DNA from: Synergistaceae bacterium
Lineage (GTDB): Bacteria > Synergistota > Synergistia > Synergistales > Aminobacteriaceae
Length of the DNA stretch: 64,000 nt
Reading direction: 5' to 3'
Assembly (NCBI GenBank): GCA_017450125.1
Contig: JAFSWZ010000025.1
Coordinates: 96,477-160,476, forward strand
The position numbers were made by a program, and so were the translations under genes. Within the stretch, counting starts at the first letter, position 1. Each line of letters opens with the position of its first letter. Below, piece after piece: positions 15,861 to 25,042 of this stretch. The notes below the pieces were generated by a model, which worked only from the letters and a program-made list of their open reading frames with translations, was not told the DNA's origin and did not search any database.

Positions 15861-18576
15861 ATTTGTACAGTCTTGCTTCGAGCGATGCAAGTTCCTGCGG
15901 GTTAATCCCGCTCTCACTGCTGAGAATGAGTTTCTTTCCCGACAGTTCATCAGGGACTTTCACGCTCTCCAGAGAGAAATTCGCGGCGGTGATAATCTCT
16001 TCGCCGTCAAGTTCCCTCACGAACGCAAACAGTTCTTCGCTATCACCCAGAATCTCCCTGTACGTTCCGCTGAGAAGCGCAGGGCTGTCCTTCCTCAACG
16101 CTAACAGTTTCTTGTACCACGAGAGCACCGATGCCGGGTCTCCCTCCTCACTTGCCGCATTCACATCAACATAGTTCGGGTTGACGGTAAGCCACGCCTT
16201 GCCGGAAGTGAAGCCCGCGTTCTTTCCTGCTGTCCACTGCATGGGAGTGCGTGCGTTGTCGCGGGTAAAATACCGCACGAACTTCATAGCCTCATCGGGG
16301 GAAAATCCTTCCTTCAGCGCAAGGTCATATTGTCCGCGCGTCTGTATGTCGTCAACCTCATCAATGTTCTTCCAGTTGAGATTCGTCATTCCGAGTTCCT
16401 GACCCTGATAGATGAACGGTGTCCCCCTCATCGTCAGCAGAACAGCCGCTAAGCACTTGGCCGCCTTCACTGGGTCTGCACCTTCGGGGAAAAAGTGATT
16501 CACGCTTCTGGGCTGGTCGTGGTTCTCGAAGAATACAGGATACCAGCCGTTATTCGCGGTGGCCTTCTGGCTGGCTGTAAGTGCCTTCTTGAGGTCGGTC
16601 AGCTTCCATTCCACAGGGTAACACCAGATTTCCGCGTCGCCGAAAGGAAGCGTTACGTGGCTGAACTCAAACAGCATGTCGAACACTCCTTCACGTCCTA
16701 CCCACTGCGGCAGCTCCTCAGCACTTACGCCGTTAGCCTCTCCGACGGTGAAGATGTCGTGCCCGTCCCGAACTTCGCGCTTGAACTCCCGCAGGAAATC
16801 CAGAATGCCCGGCGTGTTTGCGGTCATCGTGTGAACGTTCACCGTGCCATCCTTAGCATCAGGTGTGCCGTCAAGAAATTCTGCGGGCTTCTTGATGTAG
16901 GTTATCGCGTCAATCCTGAAGCCTCCGACTCCCTTATCGAGCCAGAAATTAGCCGCGCCGTAGAGTGCCCTGCGTACGTCGGGGTTCTCCCAGTTCAGGT
17001 CGGGTTGCTGTTCCGCGAAGGTGTGAAGGTAGTACTGTCCTCTTTCGGGTGAGAATGTCCACGCACTCCCTCCGAAGATGCTCCGCCAGTTAGTGGGCTT
17101 GTCCCTCCAAATGTACCAGTCAGCTTTAGGGTTGTCGCGTGATGATTTGCTCTCCAGAAACCATTTGTGCTGGTTCGAGCTGTGGTTGAACACCAGATCC
17201 ATAACTATCTTGATGCCGCGTTTGTCCGCCTCGCGTATAAGTTCCTCGAAGTCCGACATTGTCCCGAAACGCTGATCTATTCCCGTGTAATCCGCAATGT
17301 CGTAGCCGTTATCGACCATCGGCGACGGGTACACAGGAGTCATCCACACAGCACCCACACCCAAGCTCTGCAGGTAATCCAGCCTCTGGATTATTCCCCT
17401 GATGTCGCCCGTTCCTGTTCCGTCTGTGTCCTGAAAACTTTTCGGGTAAATCTGATAAACCGCCGTCTTCTGCCACCACTTTTGTGCGTTCATTGCGTAT
17501 TTCTCCTTCAGCTTCGTTATTCTGTTCACGCTCTCATCAATCCGCGCTTCAGTTATCCTTCCTGACTTCACAGCCTCCATCACTCCGTCAAAAGCCTCGC
17601 GGTAATCGTAAGGCATAAGCAGAATATCACACCCCGCCTCGAGCGCAAGTACAGCCGCCTCCGCAGAAGTGTAGTTATTCGAGATTGCCTTCATCATGAG
17701 TGCATCAACGATAACAACCCCATCATACCCCAGCTCCCCGCGCAGTTTCCCTGTAACCAGCTCACGTGAGAGAGTAGCGGGCAGTCCGTCGTGCGTAACG
17801 TTCTTCATCACTATGTGCGCAATCATCACGCTGTCCGTCTTCTTGAGGTTGTCGATGAAGGGTACAAGCTCGCACTTCATAAGCTCTTCCCATGTCTTGA
17901 GGACGTATACGCTTCCTTCGTGGGTGTCGTTCTTCGTGTCGCCATGTCCGGGAAAATGCTTGATGCTCCCGGCTATTCCCTGTGAGTGCAGGCCGTCTAA
18001 GTACCCGCTGACCATCCGCGAAACGTGCTCGGGGTCTGAGCCGAAGGCCCGGTCTCCTATGACGATGTTCTCGGGGTTGGTGTTCACGTCGGCGACCGGC
18101 GCAAAGTTTATGTTGAAGCCGTAATCCTTGATGTACGACGCAATATACGATGCTGCTTCGCGCGGGTTTGTGATTGAGGCTGTGCTCTCGTACTTCCTGA
18201 GCTTGAAGGCTTTGTGGTTGGCGATGCGCGCGATTCTTCCGCCCTCCTCGTCAACTGCCATCAGCGGCGTAACTTTACACGAATCCTTGAGAGCTTTCGT
18301 CAAAACCTTAAGCTGTGATGGAGACTCGATGTTCTTGCGGAAAACTATGAACCCTCCCGCAGGATATTCCTTCAAGGTCTGTAGCATCAGCTTGCTCACT
18401 GACCTTACGCCGACAGCACTGGCTTTGTCGTTGTGAATCTCGTCCAGTGATACGGTTGTGTTGAGCTGGTCAGGCCTTATCATGAAGAGCTGGCCGACTT
18501 TCTCGCGCAGGGTCATTGCTTCACCGGCGGAGGACATAACCCCCAGAAGAAGCACAGTGCATAATAACTTTCTCAT
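15859..18576 (-). CDS. Exported GH3 beta-N-acetylhexosaminidase / GH13 alpha-glucosidase fusion
   Basis: 905 residues in one uninterrupted frame. Residues 1-20 are a signal peptide. Residues about 21-358 are a NagZ-like GH3 domain: KHFPGHGDT (206-214), the Asp/His dyad in D-T-H (217-219) and a nucleophile Asp291 in V-D-A-L-M-M. Residues 362-905 are a complete GH13 enzyme of the oligo-1,6-glucosidase type, starting M-N-A-Q-K-W-W and with nucleophile Asp556 (GFRIDAI), acid/base Glu613 (VGEANG) and Asp687 (ENHDQPR). The halves normally belong to separate proteins, one acting on peptidoglycan amino sugars and the other on alpha-glucosides. At the junction the DNA reads AAGGAG, nine bases, ATG (17491-17493), a full ribosome site inside the frame, so the GH13 half may also be made alone as a cytoplasmic enzyme. 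Confidence 0.9.
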   Translation of the reverse strand: MRKLLCTVLLLGVMSSAGEAMTLREKVGQLFMIRPDQLNTTVSLDEIHNDKASAVGVRSVSKLMLQTLKEYPAGGFIVFRKNIESPSQLKVLTKALKDSCKVTPLMAVDEEGGRIARIANHKAFKLRKYESTASITNPREAASYIASYIKDYGFNINFAPVADVNTNPENIVIGDRAFGSDPEHVSRMVSGYLDGLHSQGIAGSIKHFPGHGDTKNDTHEGSVYVLKTWEELMKCELVPFIDNLKKTDSVMIAHIVMKNVTHDGLPATLSRELVTGKLRGELGYDGVVIVDALMMKAISNNYTSAEAAVLALEAGCDILLMPYDYREAFDGVMEAVKSGRITEARIDESVNRITKLKEKYAMNAQKWWQKTAVYQIYPKSFQDTDGTGTGDIRGIIQRLDYLQSLGVGAVWMTPVYPSPMVDNGYDIADYTGIDQRFGTMSDFEELIREADKRGIKIVMDLVFNHSSNQHKWFLESKSSRDNPKADWYIWRDKPTNWRSIFGGSAWTFSPERGQYYLHTFAEQQPDLNWENPDVRRALYGAANFWLDKGVGGFRIDAITYIKKPAEFLDGTPDAKDGTVNVHTMTANTPGILDFLREFKREVRDGHDIFTVGEANGVSAEELPQWVGREGVFDMLFEFSHVTLPFGDAEIWCYPVEWKLTDLKKALTASQKATANNGWYPVFFENHDQPRSVNHFFPEGADPVKAAKCLAAVLLTMRGTPFIYQGQELGMTNLNWKNIDEVDDIQTRGQYDLALKEGFSPDEAMKFVRYFTRDNARTPMQWTAGKNAGFTSGKAWLTVNPNYVDVNAASEEGDPASVLSWYKKLLALRKDSPALLSGTYREILGDSEELFAFVRELDGEEIITAANFSLESVKVPDELSGKKLILSSESGINPQELASLEARLYK

Positions 18577-18601
18577 GTGTGATTACCTCGATGAATGAAT
18601 T

Positions 18602-18631
18602 TTGCAGATACTCTATCACAAAATGTATAAT
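18602..18631 (+). promoter_or_regulatory. Sigma-70-type promoter for the secreted protein gene
   Basis: TTGCAG (18602-18607), 18-base spacer, TATAAT (18626-18631), 24 bases before the start codon at 18656. An 8-bp inverted repeat, GAATGAAT (18593-18600) and ATTCATTC (18635-18642), flanks the promoter and could be an operator. Confidence 0.6.
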
Positions 18632-18655
18632 GCCATTCATTCAGGAGGTGCTATT

Positions 18656-19357
18656 ATGCTCAGAAAAATTTTGTTTGCTGTAATGATGGTGATGCTTCTT
18701 GTAGGTTCGTGTTTTGCCTCTGACGTTAAGGTGTGGCACGACAGCTCGCTGAAACTCCCCGAACTCAAGAAGGTGTTTGTCCTGCCGGTAACGTCATCCC
18801 TTAATGCAGGTGATAACCTCATGCCCGCAAAGAAGCTCAATGCTCAGCTGGAGGCTTGGACGCTTGAAGGTATCTCGTCGGCCTTCAAGAAGGGAAGAAT
18901 CACGGTGAAGGGTCTTGATGCTCTGCTTGAGGACATGAGGTTCATCTACAGCGATAATGTTTCGTCGGGGGATCTGTTCTTCAAGAGAGCCGCCGAGATG
19001 GGCTACAGGGCTTTTGTTGCGGTGAACGTGTCGCAGGAGTTCAAGACCGAGCACGTGCCGGAGACAACGAGAACTTACACCGAATACAAGGAGATCGAGA
19101 AGCGGGACAGCAAAGGCCACGTGATAGAGACAATCCGAATCCCAGAGGAGAAGACGGAGGTTATTCCTGCTCATGATGTAACGTACCTGTCAACCAACTG
19201 CGAACCGAGACTGTATTTTACGGAAGATTATGCGGGTGATTATGTCGGAGCTGTGAGCTACAAGATTTACCGCGAATATCAGGGAGGCCCTGTGATGAAA
19301 GTTGTCGAGAACATCCTCAAGGCCTCGATGAAGAGTCTTTTTACGCCGCAAAAATAA
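18656..19357 (+). CDS. Secreted protein of unknown function
   Basis: 233 residues. It has a signal peptide (hydrophobic core about residues 6-17, then G-S-C-F-A-S). The cysteine could be read as a lipobox (L-V-G-S-C), so it may be a lipoprotein. The mature part begins D-V-K-V-W-H-D and resembles the general form of periplasmic proteins of unknown function with an alternating V-F-V-L-P-V strand; no catalytic motif is visible. The ATG at 18656 is chosen for the AGGAGG ribosome site just upstream, instead of an in-frame ATG at 18602 that lies on the promoter. The last 17 bases overlap convergent azlD. Confidence 0.75.
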   Translation: MLRKILFAVMMVMLLVGSCFASDVKVWHDSSLKLPELKKVFVLPVTSSLNAGDNLMPAKKLNAQLEAWTLEGISSAFKKGRITVKGLDALLEDMRFIYSDNVSSGDLFFKRAAEMGYRAFVAVNVSQEFKTEHVPETTRTYTEYKEIEKRDSKGHVIETIRIPEEKTEVIPAHDVTYLSTNCEPRLYFTEDYAGDYVGAVSYKIYREYQGGPVMKVVENILKASMKSLFTPQK

Positions 19358-19670
19358 CCTGCACCAGAAACATATACACTCCTGTTCCGGCAATTATGCT
19401 CAGGAGTGTATTTCTCTTCCAGACGTGCAGAACAACAACAACAACAACACACGCTAAGGCTTCGGGGATTCCGTGAGAGCCGGTTAGGAAGTTCACGGTC
19501 TTCAGGCAGTACACGGTGAGCATCGCCATAACAGCGGGAGGCAGAACCCGGCCAAGATACATCACGAAATCCGGCTGTTTCTTCCCGAACGCAATGAACG
19601 GCAGGAATCTCAGGAACACGGTTACAGCTCCGGCCACCAGCACGATATACCCAGCGTGAACGTCAAACAC
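19341..19670 (-). CDS. azlD: AzlD-type branched-chain amino-acid export subunit
   Basis: 109 residues, four hydrophobic helices. A-V-T-V-F-L-R-F-L-P-F near the N-terminus and G-R-V-L-P-P-A-V-M-A-M-L are AzlD signatures. AzlC and AzlD together export branched-chain amino acids or analogues. The start overlaps the end of azlC by 8 bases, as in other azlCD pairs. Confidence 0.92.
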   Translation of the reverse strand: MFDVHAGYIVLVAGAVTVFLRFLPFIAFGKKQPDFVMYLGRVLPPAVMAMLTVYCLKTVNFLTGSHGIPEALACVVVVVVLHVWKRNTLLSIIAGTGVYMFLVQVIFAA

Positions 19671-20331
19671 TCTCTATCCTCCTCCTCAGTACGAACAGCA
19701 TAACCGTAATCGCAATCATTGACGGTATCAGGAAATTTTCCGCGCCGAAAAGCACGAGACACGACACACTTGCGATGAACCCGACGAGTGCGGGAGTGTG
19801 TTCCTCAGCCTTAAGCCACTGCTCGACGCATATACTCACGAATAGCGCGGTAAGTGCAAAGTCTATTCCCCGCGAGTCGAACGGCAGAATTTCTCCGAGC
19901 ATCGAGCCCATCACTCCGCCCGCAACCCAATAAGTCTGGTCGAGCAGGGACACCCAGAAACAGTAATCTTCGTCGTCGGACTCGCACACAAGAGAGTACG
20001 TTTCGTCCGTGAGAGCGTAAATCATGTATGCTTTCTTCAGGCCGTGAATGTTCCTGTAACGTTCGGACATCGAGAGCCCGTAGAAGATATGCCGCGCGCT
20101 CACCATCAGTGCAGTTCCGGCGGCAGCCCCCAGCGTAACTCCTCCCGTGAACATGTCGGCGCAGACGAACTGCATCGTTCCCGAATAAATCATCAGCCCC
20201 GTCATCAACGCCCACAACGCGCCATAGCCCTTAGTGCTGAGGAGGATTCCGAAACCCATCCCCAGCACTACGTAGCCCGTCATCACGGGAATTGTGTCGT
20301 GAAGTGCGCGGGTTACTGTGCCCCTACGCAC
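19663..20331 (-). CDS. azlC: AzlC-type branched-chain amino-acid exporter
   Basis: 222 residues from GTG. It is a multi-spanning membrane protein with AzlC signatures: I-P-V-M-T-G-Y-V-V-L-G-M-G-F-G at the first helix, the segment S-G-T-M-Q-F-V and A-R-H-I-F-Y-G-L-S. The start codon follows the clpC stop with no base between, within a triple 8-bp tandem repeat. Linked transcription with clpC is therefore possible, although the functions differ. Confidence 0.93.
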   Translation of the reverse strand: MRRGTVTRALHDTIPVMTGYVVLGMGFGILLSTKGYGALWALMTGLMIYSGTMQFVCADMFTGGVTLGAAAGTALMVSARHIFYGLSMSERYRNIHGLKKAYMIYALTDETYSLVCESDDEDYCFWVSLLDQTYWVAGGVMGSMLGEILPFDSRGIDFALTALFVSICVEQWLKAEEHTPALVGFIASVSCLVLFGAENFLIPSMIAITVMLFVLRRRIESV

Positions 20332-20346
20332 CTACGCACCTACGCC
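20323..20346. repeat. Three tandem copies of CCTACGCA across the clpC/azlC junction
   Basis: Units at 20323-20330, 20331-20338 and 20339-20346 (the last ends in C instead of A). The clpC stop and the azlC GTG start are both made by this repeat. Gain or loss of one 8-bp unit would move the clpC stop or change the coupling. Confidence 0.85.
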
Positions 20347-22890
20347 CTCCGTACTCAGTGCCAACGCTGGCACAGGCTCTGCGTTCCTCACTGCTTCGCA
20401 CTTCAGCTCTCCGTCCTCTATGCTGACGTTGATGCAGGTCTCGCCTTCCCTGAGCCCGCCGGACAGCATGAAGTCAGACAGCTTGTCCTCGAGCATCGAC
20501 TGTATCGCCCTGCGTAACGGACGCGCGCCGTATTTGGGCTGGTAACCCTTCTCGAGAATCTTGGCCTTCACCTCGTCGGATACGTTTATCTTCACACCCT
20601 TAGTGTCCAGGCGTTCGGAGAGGTCATCAAGCATCGTGTCTATTATCTTCAGCAGGCTGTCGCGCGACAAAGGCTTGAAGACAGCCATCTCGTCTATCCT
20701 GTTGAGGAACTCCGGCCGGAACATCTTGTTGGCTTCCTCGAGGATTATGTTCTTCGTCCTGTTCCAGTCGCGGTCAGACTGGCTCTCGGCACTCATCCCG
20801 AAACCCAGCGAGTTGCCCTGCTGTGCTTCTTTCGCGCCGACGTTGCTGGTCATTATCACGACTGTGTTGCGGAAGTCGATTCTCCTGCCGTGCCCGTCAG
20901 TCAGGCTTCCGTCATCGAGAATCTGAAGCAGGATGTTGAACACGTCGGGGTGTGCCTTCTCTATCTCGTCGAACAGAACGACGCTGTAGGGCTTCCTCCG
21001 CACCATCTCGGTGAGCTTTCCGCCGGATTCGTGGCCGACATAGCCGGGAGGTGCTCCGATGAGCTTGGAGACTTCGTGCCGCTCCATGTACTCGCTCATG
21101 TCTATGCGAATCATCGAGTCGTCCTTCCCGAACATGAACCGCGCCAGGCATCGTGCAAGCTCAGTCTTCCCGACACCCGTCGGCCCCATGAACAGGAAGC
21201 TACCGATAGGCCGTCTCGGGTCGCGCAGGCCTGTACGTGCACGGCGTATTGCTTTGGCGATGGCACTTACCGCCTCGTCTTGGCCGATTAACCGCTTCGA
21301 GATCTCGTCCTCCATCTTCAGCAGGCGTGTCGTCTCGGCTTCAGTGAGCTGCTTCACGGGGATTCCCGTCTGTTCCGCAATAACCGCCGCAATGTCTTCG
21401 GCCGTAATCTCGTAGTGTGCGTTCGAGCGTTCGGACTTCCACTCCTGAACTGCACGGTCAAGCTCGTCGGAGAGTTTGCTCTCAGTCATCCTGAGTTCTG
21501 CCGCCAGGTCATAATGCTCGGACATCACAGCCTCTTCTTTTCTGCGCTGAATATCCTCAAGCTGCTTCTTGAGGTTTCTGACGTTCTCGGGCGGATCGAG
21601 CGCAAGAAGACGCGTCCGTGCTCCGGCCTCGTCGATGAGGTCTATTCCCTTGTCCGGCAGATACCTGTCCTGAACGTAACGTGATGACAGCTTCGCGGCG
21701 GCATCTATCGCGCCGTCGGTGAAGACTACGTTATGGTGGCTCTCGTACTTGTCCTTCAAGCCCCGCAGAATCAGCACAGCATCATCTACGCTAGGTTCAT
21801 CGACCTGCACGGGCTGGAAGCGTCTCTCCAGCGCAGCATCCTTCTCGACGTACTTGCGGTATTCGTCCTGAGTCGTCGCGCCGATAAGCTGGAATGCTCC
21901 CCGCGACAGTTCGGGCTTGAGGATGTTCGCGGCATCAGTCGAGCCTTCCGCGTTGCCCGCCCCTACAATCGTATGAACTTCATCGACGAACAGGATAACT
22001 TCTCCCTTGCTGTCAACAAGTTCCTTCACGATGCGCCGGAGCCTGTCCTCGAACTCTCCCCTGTACTTTGTCCCGGCAACCAGCGTCCCCATGTTCAGTT
22101 GAACGATTCGCTTGTCCCGCAGAGGGTCAGGAGCTATCCCGTAGGCGATCTGCGAGGCCAGACCCTCAACGACCGCAGTCTTCCCGACTCCCGGGTCGCC
22201 GATAAGCACGGGGTTGCACTTTGTACGGCGGCACAACACCTGCATTACGCGGCGAATCTCCTTTTCGCGGCCGATAACAGGATCAAGCTCTCCGTTGCGG
22301 GCTCGTTCCGTGAGATCAGTGCCGAGATGGTCGAGCGTCGGTGTCCTGACCTTGCTCTTGCGCTTCGAGCTCCTGTCGTCAGGCGACGATGACGAGTACG
22401 ACTGCGAGTACGACGATGACGACGATGGAGCGCGCCTTATCGTGCCCGTGCCGTTCGTGCGGATGTCGTTTATCTGCTTCAGCACCATCGTAGGCGTTAA
22501 GCCCATCGCCTTGAACTGCCGGGCGGAGAGTGCCCCGTCATCAGCGAGAATCCCAAGCAGTATGTGTTCCGTGTCCACGTAATTGTCGCCCATCTTGCGG
22601 GCTTCCGACATCGCTACGTCAAGCGCGTGCGTTACCCTCTGGCTCAGCGGAAGATCTGTAGGCTTGGCGATGATGTCCTGAGAGTTGCCGATAAGATCCC
22701 TCACGTGTGCCGCGAAGTTCTCCGTATCAACCCCAAGCTCAGAGAGTGCCTGCGCCACCGTGCCTCCTCCTTCCTGAAGAACTCCCAGCAGCAAGTGTTC
22801 AGGCTCAACCATCTGGCTGCCCATGTTGATGGCTTCATTCCTCGCCAGCTGTATTACTCTCTTCCCCCGCTCCGTATAGAACTGCCACAT
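20332..22890 (-). CDS. clpC: Hsp100 ATPase ClpC
   Basis: 852 residues. ClpC is a hexameric unfoldase that feeds substrates to ClpP. Two N-terminal Clp repeats (about 1-145), a Ser-rich linker (about 150-175), the first AAA domain with [13 protein letters not shown], a UVR-type coiled coil around [11 protein letters not shown], the second AAA domain with [12 protein letters not shown], and the C-terminal domain are all present. The LGFGM-containing loop that docks on ClpP is visible (N-S-L-G-F-G-M). ctsR lies three bases upstream, so the two form a heat-shock unit. The mcsA and mcsB genes that stand between them in Bacillus are absent. Confidence 0.97.
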   Translation of the reverse strand: MWQFYTERGKRVIQLARNEAINMGSQMVEPEHLLLGVLQEGGGTVAQALSELGVDTENFAAHVRDLIGNSQDIIAKPTDLPLSQRVTHALDVAMSEARKMGDNYVDTEHILLGILADDGALSARQFKAMGLTPTMVLKQINDIRTNGTGTIRRAPSSSSSYSQSYSSSSPDDRSSKRKSKVRTPTLDHLGTDLTERARNGELDPVIGREKEIRRVMQVLCRRTKCNPVLIGDPGVGKTAVVEGLASQIAYGIAPDPLRDKRIVQLNMGTLVAGTKYRGEFEDRLRRIVKELVDSKGEVILFVDEVHTIVGAGNAEGSTDAANILKPELSRGAFQLIGATTQDEYRKYVEKDAALERRFQPVQVDEPSVDDAVLILRGLKDKYESHHNVVFTDGAIDAAAKLSSRYVQDRYLPDKGIDLIDEAGARTRLLALDPPENVRNLKKQLEDIQRRKEEAVMSEHYDLAAELRMTESKLSDELDRAVQEWKSERSNAHYEITAEDIAAVIAEQTGIPVKQLTEAETTRLLKMEDEISKRLIGQDEAVSAIAKAIRRARTGLRDPRRPIGSFLFMGPTGVGKTELARCLARFMFGKDDSMIRIDMSEYMERHEVSKLIGAPPGYVGHESGGKLTEMVRRKPYSVVLFDEIEKAHPDVFNILLQILDDGSLTDGHGRRIDFRNTVVIMTSNVGAKEAQQGNSLGFGMSAESQSDRDWNRTKNIILEEANKMFRPEFLNRIDEMAVFKPLSRDSLLKIIDTMLDDLSERLDTKGVKINVSDEVKAKILEKGYQPKYGARPLRRAIQSMLEDKLSDFMLSGGLREGETCINVSIEDGELKCEAVRNAEPVPALALSTEGVGA

Positions 22891-22893
22891 GAA

Positions 22894-23394
22894 TTATTCT
22901 CCTTCTCTTTCTTCTACGATAAGCATTAATCCCTTGAGCATACGTTTCAGCAAACCTGCGAACATTTTTTCACGATCCGAAAGTCTTATGTCCTTTATGT
23001 CCTCACAGATATAGTTCGAGTGCCGTAGTGCTATCTCAATCAGCAGCCTTTCCCTCTGCGTAATGAACCTTCTTGCCTCAAGGGTCTCTAACAGCCTGTG
23101 AGCTTCCTTCATTGATATTGAGCTGCCTATTATATCGTCAAGATGCTCCGTCCGTTCCTCTGGAGTTATGCACGAAATCTTCACGATCTTGATGTAGCCG
23201 TGCTCTCCCCTCCTGCTCTCGATGATGTACCCGTGCTCGGGAGAAAATCTGCTCCTCAGAACGTAATTTATCTGGCTCGGCACGCACCCGAAAATCTCCG
23301 CCAGTTCCTTGCGCCTGAGCCTTACATAATTCTCCTGCACGTCCTCAAGGCGGCTCAATATATACTGCTCGATATCACTGCTCAAATTCTGCAT
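22894..23394 (-). CDS. ctsR: CtsR-family heat-shock repressor
   Basis: 166 residues. CtsR is a dimeric winged-helix repressor of clp genes that loses DNA binding on heating. The N-terminus I-E-Q-Y-I-L-S-R-L-E and R-K-E-L-A-E-I-F-G-C-V-P-S-Q-I-N-Y-V-L form the DNA-binding helix region, followed by R-R-G-E-H-G-Y-I, the glycine-containing wing. It precedes clpC as in Firmicutes and probably represses its own operon through the site in front of it (23445-23461). In Bacillus, McsB inactivates CtsR; the lack of mcsAB here suggests a different release mechanism. Confidence 0.93.
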   Translation of the reverse strand: MQNLSSDIEQYILSRLEDVQENYVRLRRKELAEIFGCVPSQINYVLRSRFSPEHGYIIESRRGEHGYIKIVKISCITPEERTEHLDDIIGSSISMKEAHRLLETLEARRFITQRERLLIEIALRHSNYICEDIKDIRLSDREKMFAGLLKRMLKGLMLIVEEREGE

Positions 23395-23430
23395 GATAAA
23401 TCATCCTCTCTGGGGAAATTATGGGCAAGC

Positions 23431-23461
23431 ATTATATCTTCATAAGTCAGAGATAATCAAT
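23431..23461 (-). promoter_or_regulatory. ctsR-clpC promoter with overlapping degenerate CtsR box
   Basis: Minus strand: -35 TTGATT (23455-23460), 18-base spacer, -10 TATAAT (23431-23436), 37 bases before the ctsR start. Read on +, AGTCAGA-GAT-AATCAAT (23445-23461) fits the 7-3-7 CtsR heptad repeat (RGTCAAA-NAN-RGTCAAA) at 11 of 14 heptad positions and covers the -35 box. The promoter is clear; the operator is an inference. Confidence 0.55.
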
Positions 23462-23534
23462 CATGGAAATTGACTATTGCGCGCTTTCACCTAAAATCTT
23501 ATCCGCAAGAATATCAAAGGAGAGTGGAGATTTC

Positions 23535-24047
23535 ATGTCAGAAGAAGTCATTGACGGAGGGCTGGAGATTCTGAAGTACCCGAATCCCGTGCTCAAGAAA
23601 AAGTCCGAAGACGTAACGGTCTTTGACGAAGAGCTTGCCGTGTTCGTGAAGGATTTGTTTGCGGCGATGAGGGCACATGACGGCGTAGGACTTGCCGCCC
23701 CGCAGGTCGGAGTCCTCAAGAAGATTGCGGTTGTCGAGTACGACGGAAAAAGCTACGTGCTCATCAACCCGCGCGTTGTTGACCAGAAAGGGCTTCAGGA
23801 CGGCGAGGAAGGCTGCCTGAGCTTTCCGGGAATCTACGCACATGTTACGCGTCCGCAGTGGGTCAAGATAGCGGCGCAGGACGAGACGGGGGAAATCCAC
23901 GAGTACGAGGCTGAGGGTTACACGGCGCGGGCGTTCCTTCACGAGATGGATCACCTGACGGGAAAGCTGTTTGTGGATTACCTGTCGAGCCTTAAGCGCA
24001 ACGCCATCAAAAAGAAGGCGGCCAAGAAGACGGGAGGGCACTTCTAG
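23535..24047 (+). CDS. def: Peptide deformylase
   Basis: 170 residues. It removes the formyl group from nascent proteins; a metal is bound by the Cys of E-G-C-L-S-F-P and the two His of H-E-M-D-H. All three motifs are present: GVGLAAPQVG, EGCLSFPG and HEMDHLTGKLF. The ATG at 23535 gives the typical start with a G-G-L-E-I-L-K-Y-P-N-P-V-L run; an upstream in-frame start at 23463 adds residues unlike the family. It is followed immediately by fmt, the usual partner that adds the formyl group. Confidence 0.97.
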   Translation: MSEEVIDGGLEILKYPNPVLKKKSEDVTVFDEELAVFVKDLFAAMRAHDGVGLAAPQVGVLKKIAVVEYDGKSYVLINPRVVDQKGLQDGEEGCLSFPGIYAHVTRPQWVKIAAQDETGEIHEYEAEGYTARAFLHEMDHLTGKLFVDYLSSLKRNAIKKKAAKKTGGHF

Positions 24048-24048
24048 C

Positions 24049-24978
24049 GTGGACGGTAAATGCATCTGGTTCATGGGTACGGGGCAGTTCGCGGCTCTGT
24101 GCCTTGAAGGCCTCACCAAGAACGGCGTAACTCTATCGCGAATCATCACCGGGCTTCCGACGCGTTCAGGACGTAACGGCAAGGAGAACCCTTCTGACGT
24201 TGAGCGCAAAGCGGCGGAGATGGGGATAGGTGTTTCGCGCACAGGAAAACTCTCAGAGAATCAGGAGCTCATTGACGCGCTCGAGGCCGAACAGCCCGCA
24301 GTAATCTTCGTCATCGACTTCGGGCAGATTATACGCGAGCCGTTCTTGTCGCGAATGTGCCTGAACATTCACCCGTCGCTTTTGCCGGAATACAGGGGAG
24401 CAGCACCGATACAGCGCGCGCTTCTCGACGGCAGGGAGTACACGGGGGTTACTGTGTTCCGTCTTGTTCAGGCGATGGACGCAGGAGGAATCGCCGCACA
24501 GAGACGCGTTGAGGCTAATGCGTCGGACAACGCATCTGACCTCTACCGCAGGCTGTCGGAGATCGGCTGTGAGCTCGCCGCCGAAGCAGTGAGTAACATT
24601 GACGCACTGACCTTCACACCACAGGATGATTCGCGCGCAACGTTCGCCCCGAAGCTCGAGAAGGCAGACTTTGCGCTGACGTTCGGCATGACCGCGAGAG
24701 AGTTCGTGAACAGGGTCAGGGCACTCGACATGTCCGGCGGAGCGTACGTGATGATTAACGGGAAGCGCGTAAAGGTCTGGAGGGCATCAGTGCGCGACGA
24801 CCTGAAGGGAGAAGTCCCCGGCCAAGTGCTCGAGGTCAAGGGCTGTCTTGCTGTGGCGTGCGGTGATTTCTGCATTGAACTCTCTGAAGTCCAGAACGAG
24901 GGCAAGGCACGAATCAGCGGCATCGACTGGGCAAGGGGCATGCGTATAAGGGCGGGGGATAATCTGTGTAAAGTTTAG
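24049..24978 (+). CDS. fmt: Methionyl-tRNA formyltransferase
   Basis: 309 residues from a GTG one base after the def stop. It formylates initiator Met-tRNA using 10-formyl-tetrahydrofolate. The sequence shows F-M-G-T-G-Q-F-A-A at the Rossmann start, the folate/catalytic region N-I-H-P-S-L-L-P-E-Y-R-G-A-A-P-I-Q, and T-G-V-T-V-F-R-L-V-Q-A-M-D-A-G, followed by an OB-fold C-terminus. Replacement of the common GTPEFA by GTGQFA is a mild deviation. def-fmt is a conserved pair. Confidence 0.95.
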   Translation: MDGKCIWFMGTGQFAALCLEGLTKNGVTLSRIITGLPTRSGRNGKENPSDVERKAAEMGIGVSRTGKLSENQELIDALEAEQPAVIFVIDFGQIIREPFLSRMCLNIHPSLLPEYRGAAPIQRALLDGREYTGVTVFRLVQAMDAGGIAAQRRVEANASDNASDLYRRLSEIGCELAAEAVSNIDALTFTPQDDSRATFAPKLEKADFALTFGMTAREFVNRVRALDMSGGAYVMINGKRVKVWRASVRDDLKGEVPGQVLEVKGCLAVACGDFCIELSEVQNEGKARISGIDWARGMRIRAGDNLCKV

Positions 24979-25042
24979 GGTTATGCGATATAATTAAGCA
25001 ATTCATGTAATCATACACAATCAGAAAAGGGCAGGTGTTCTT

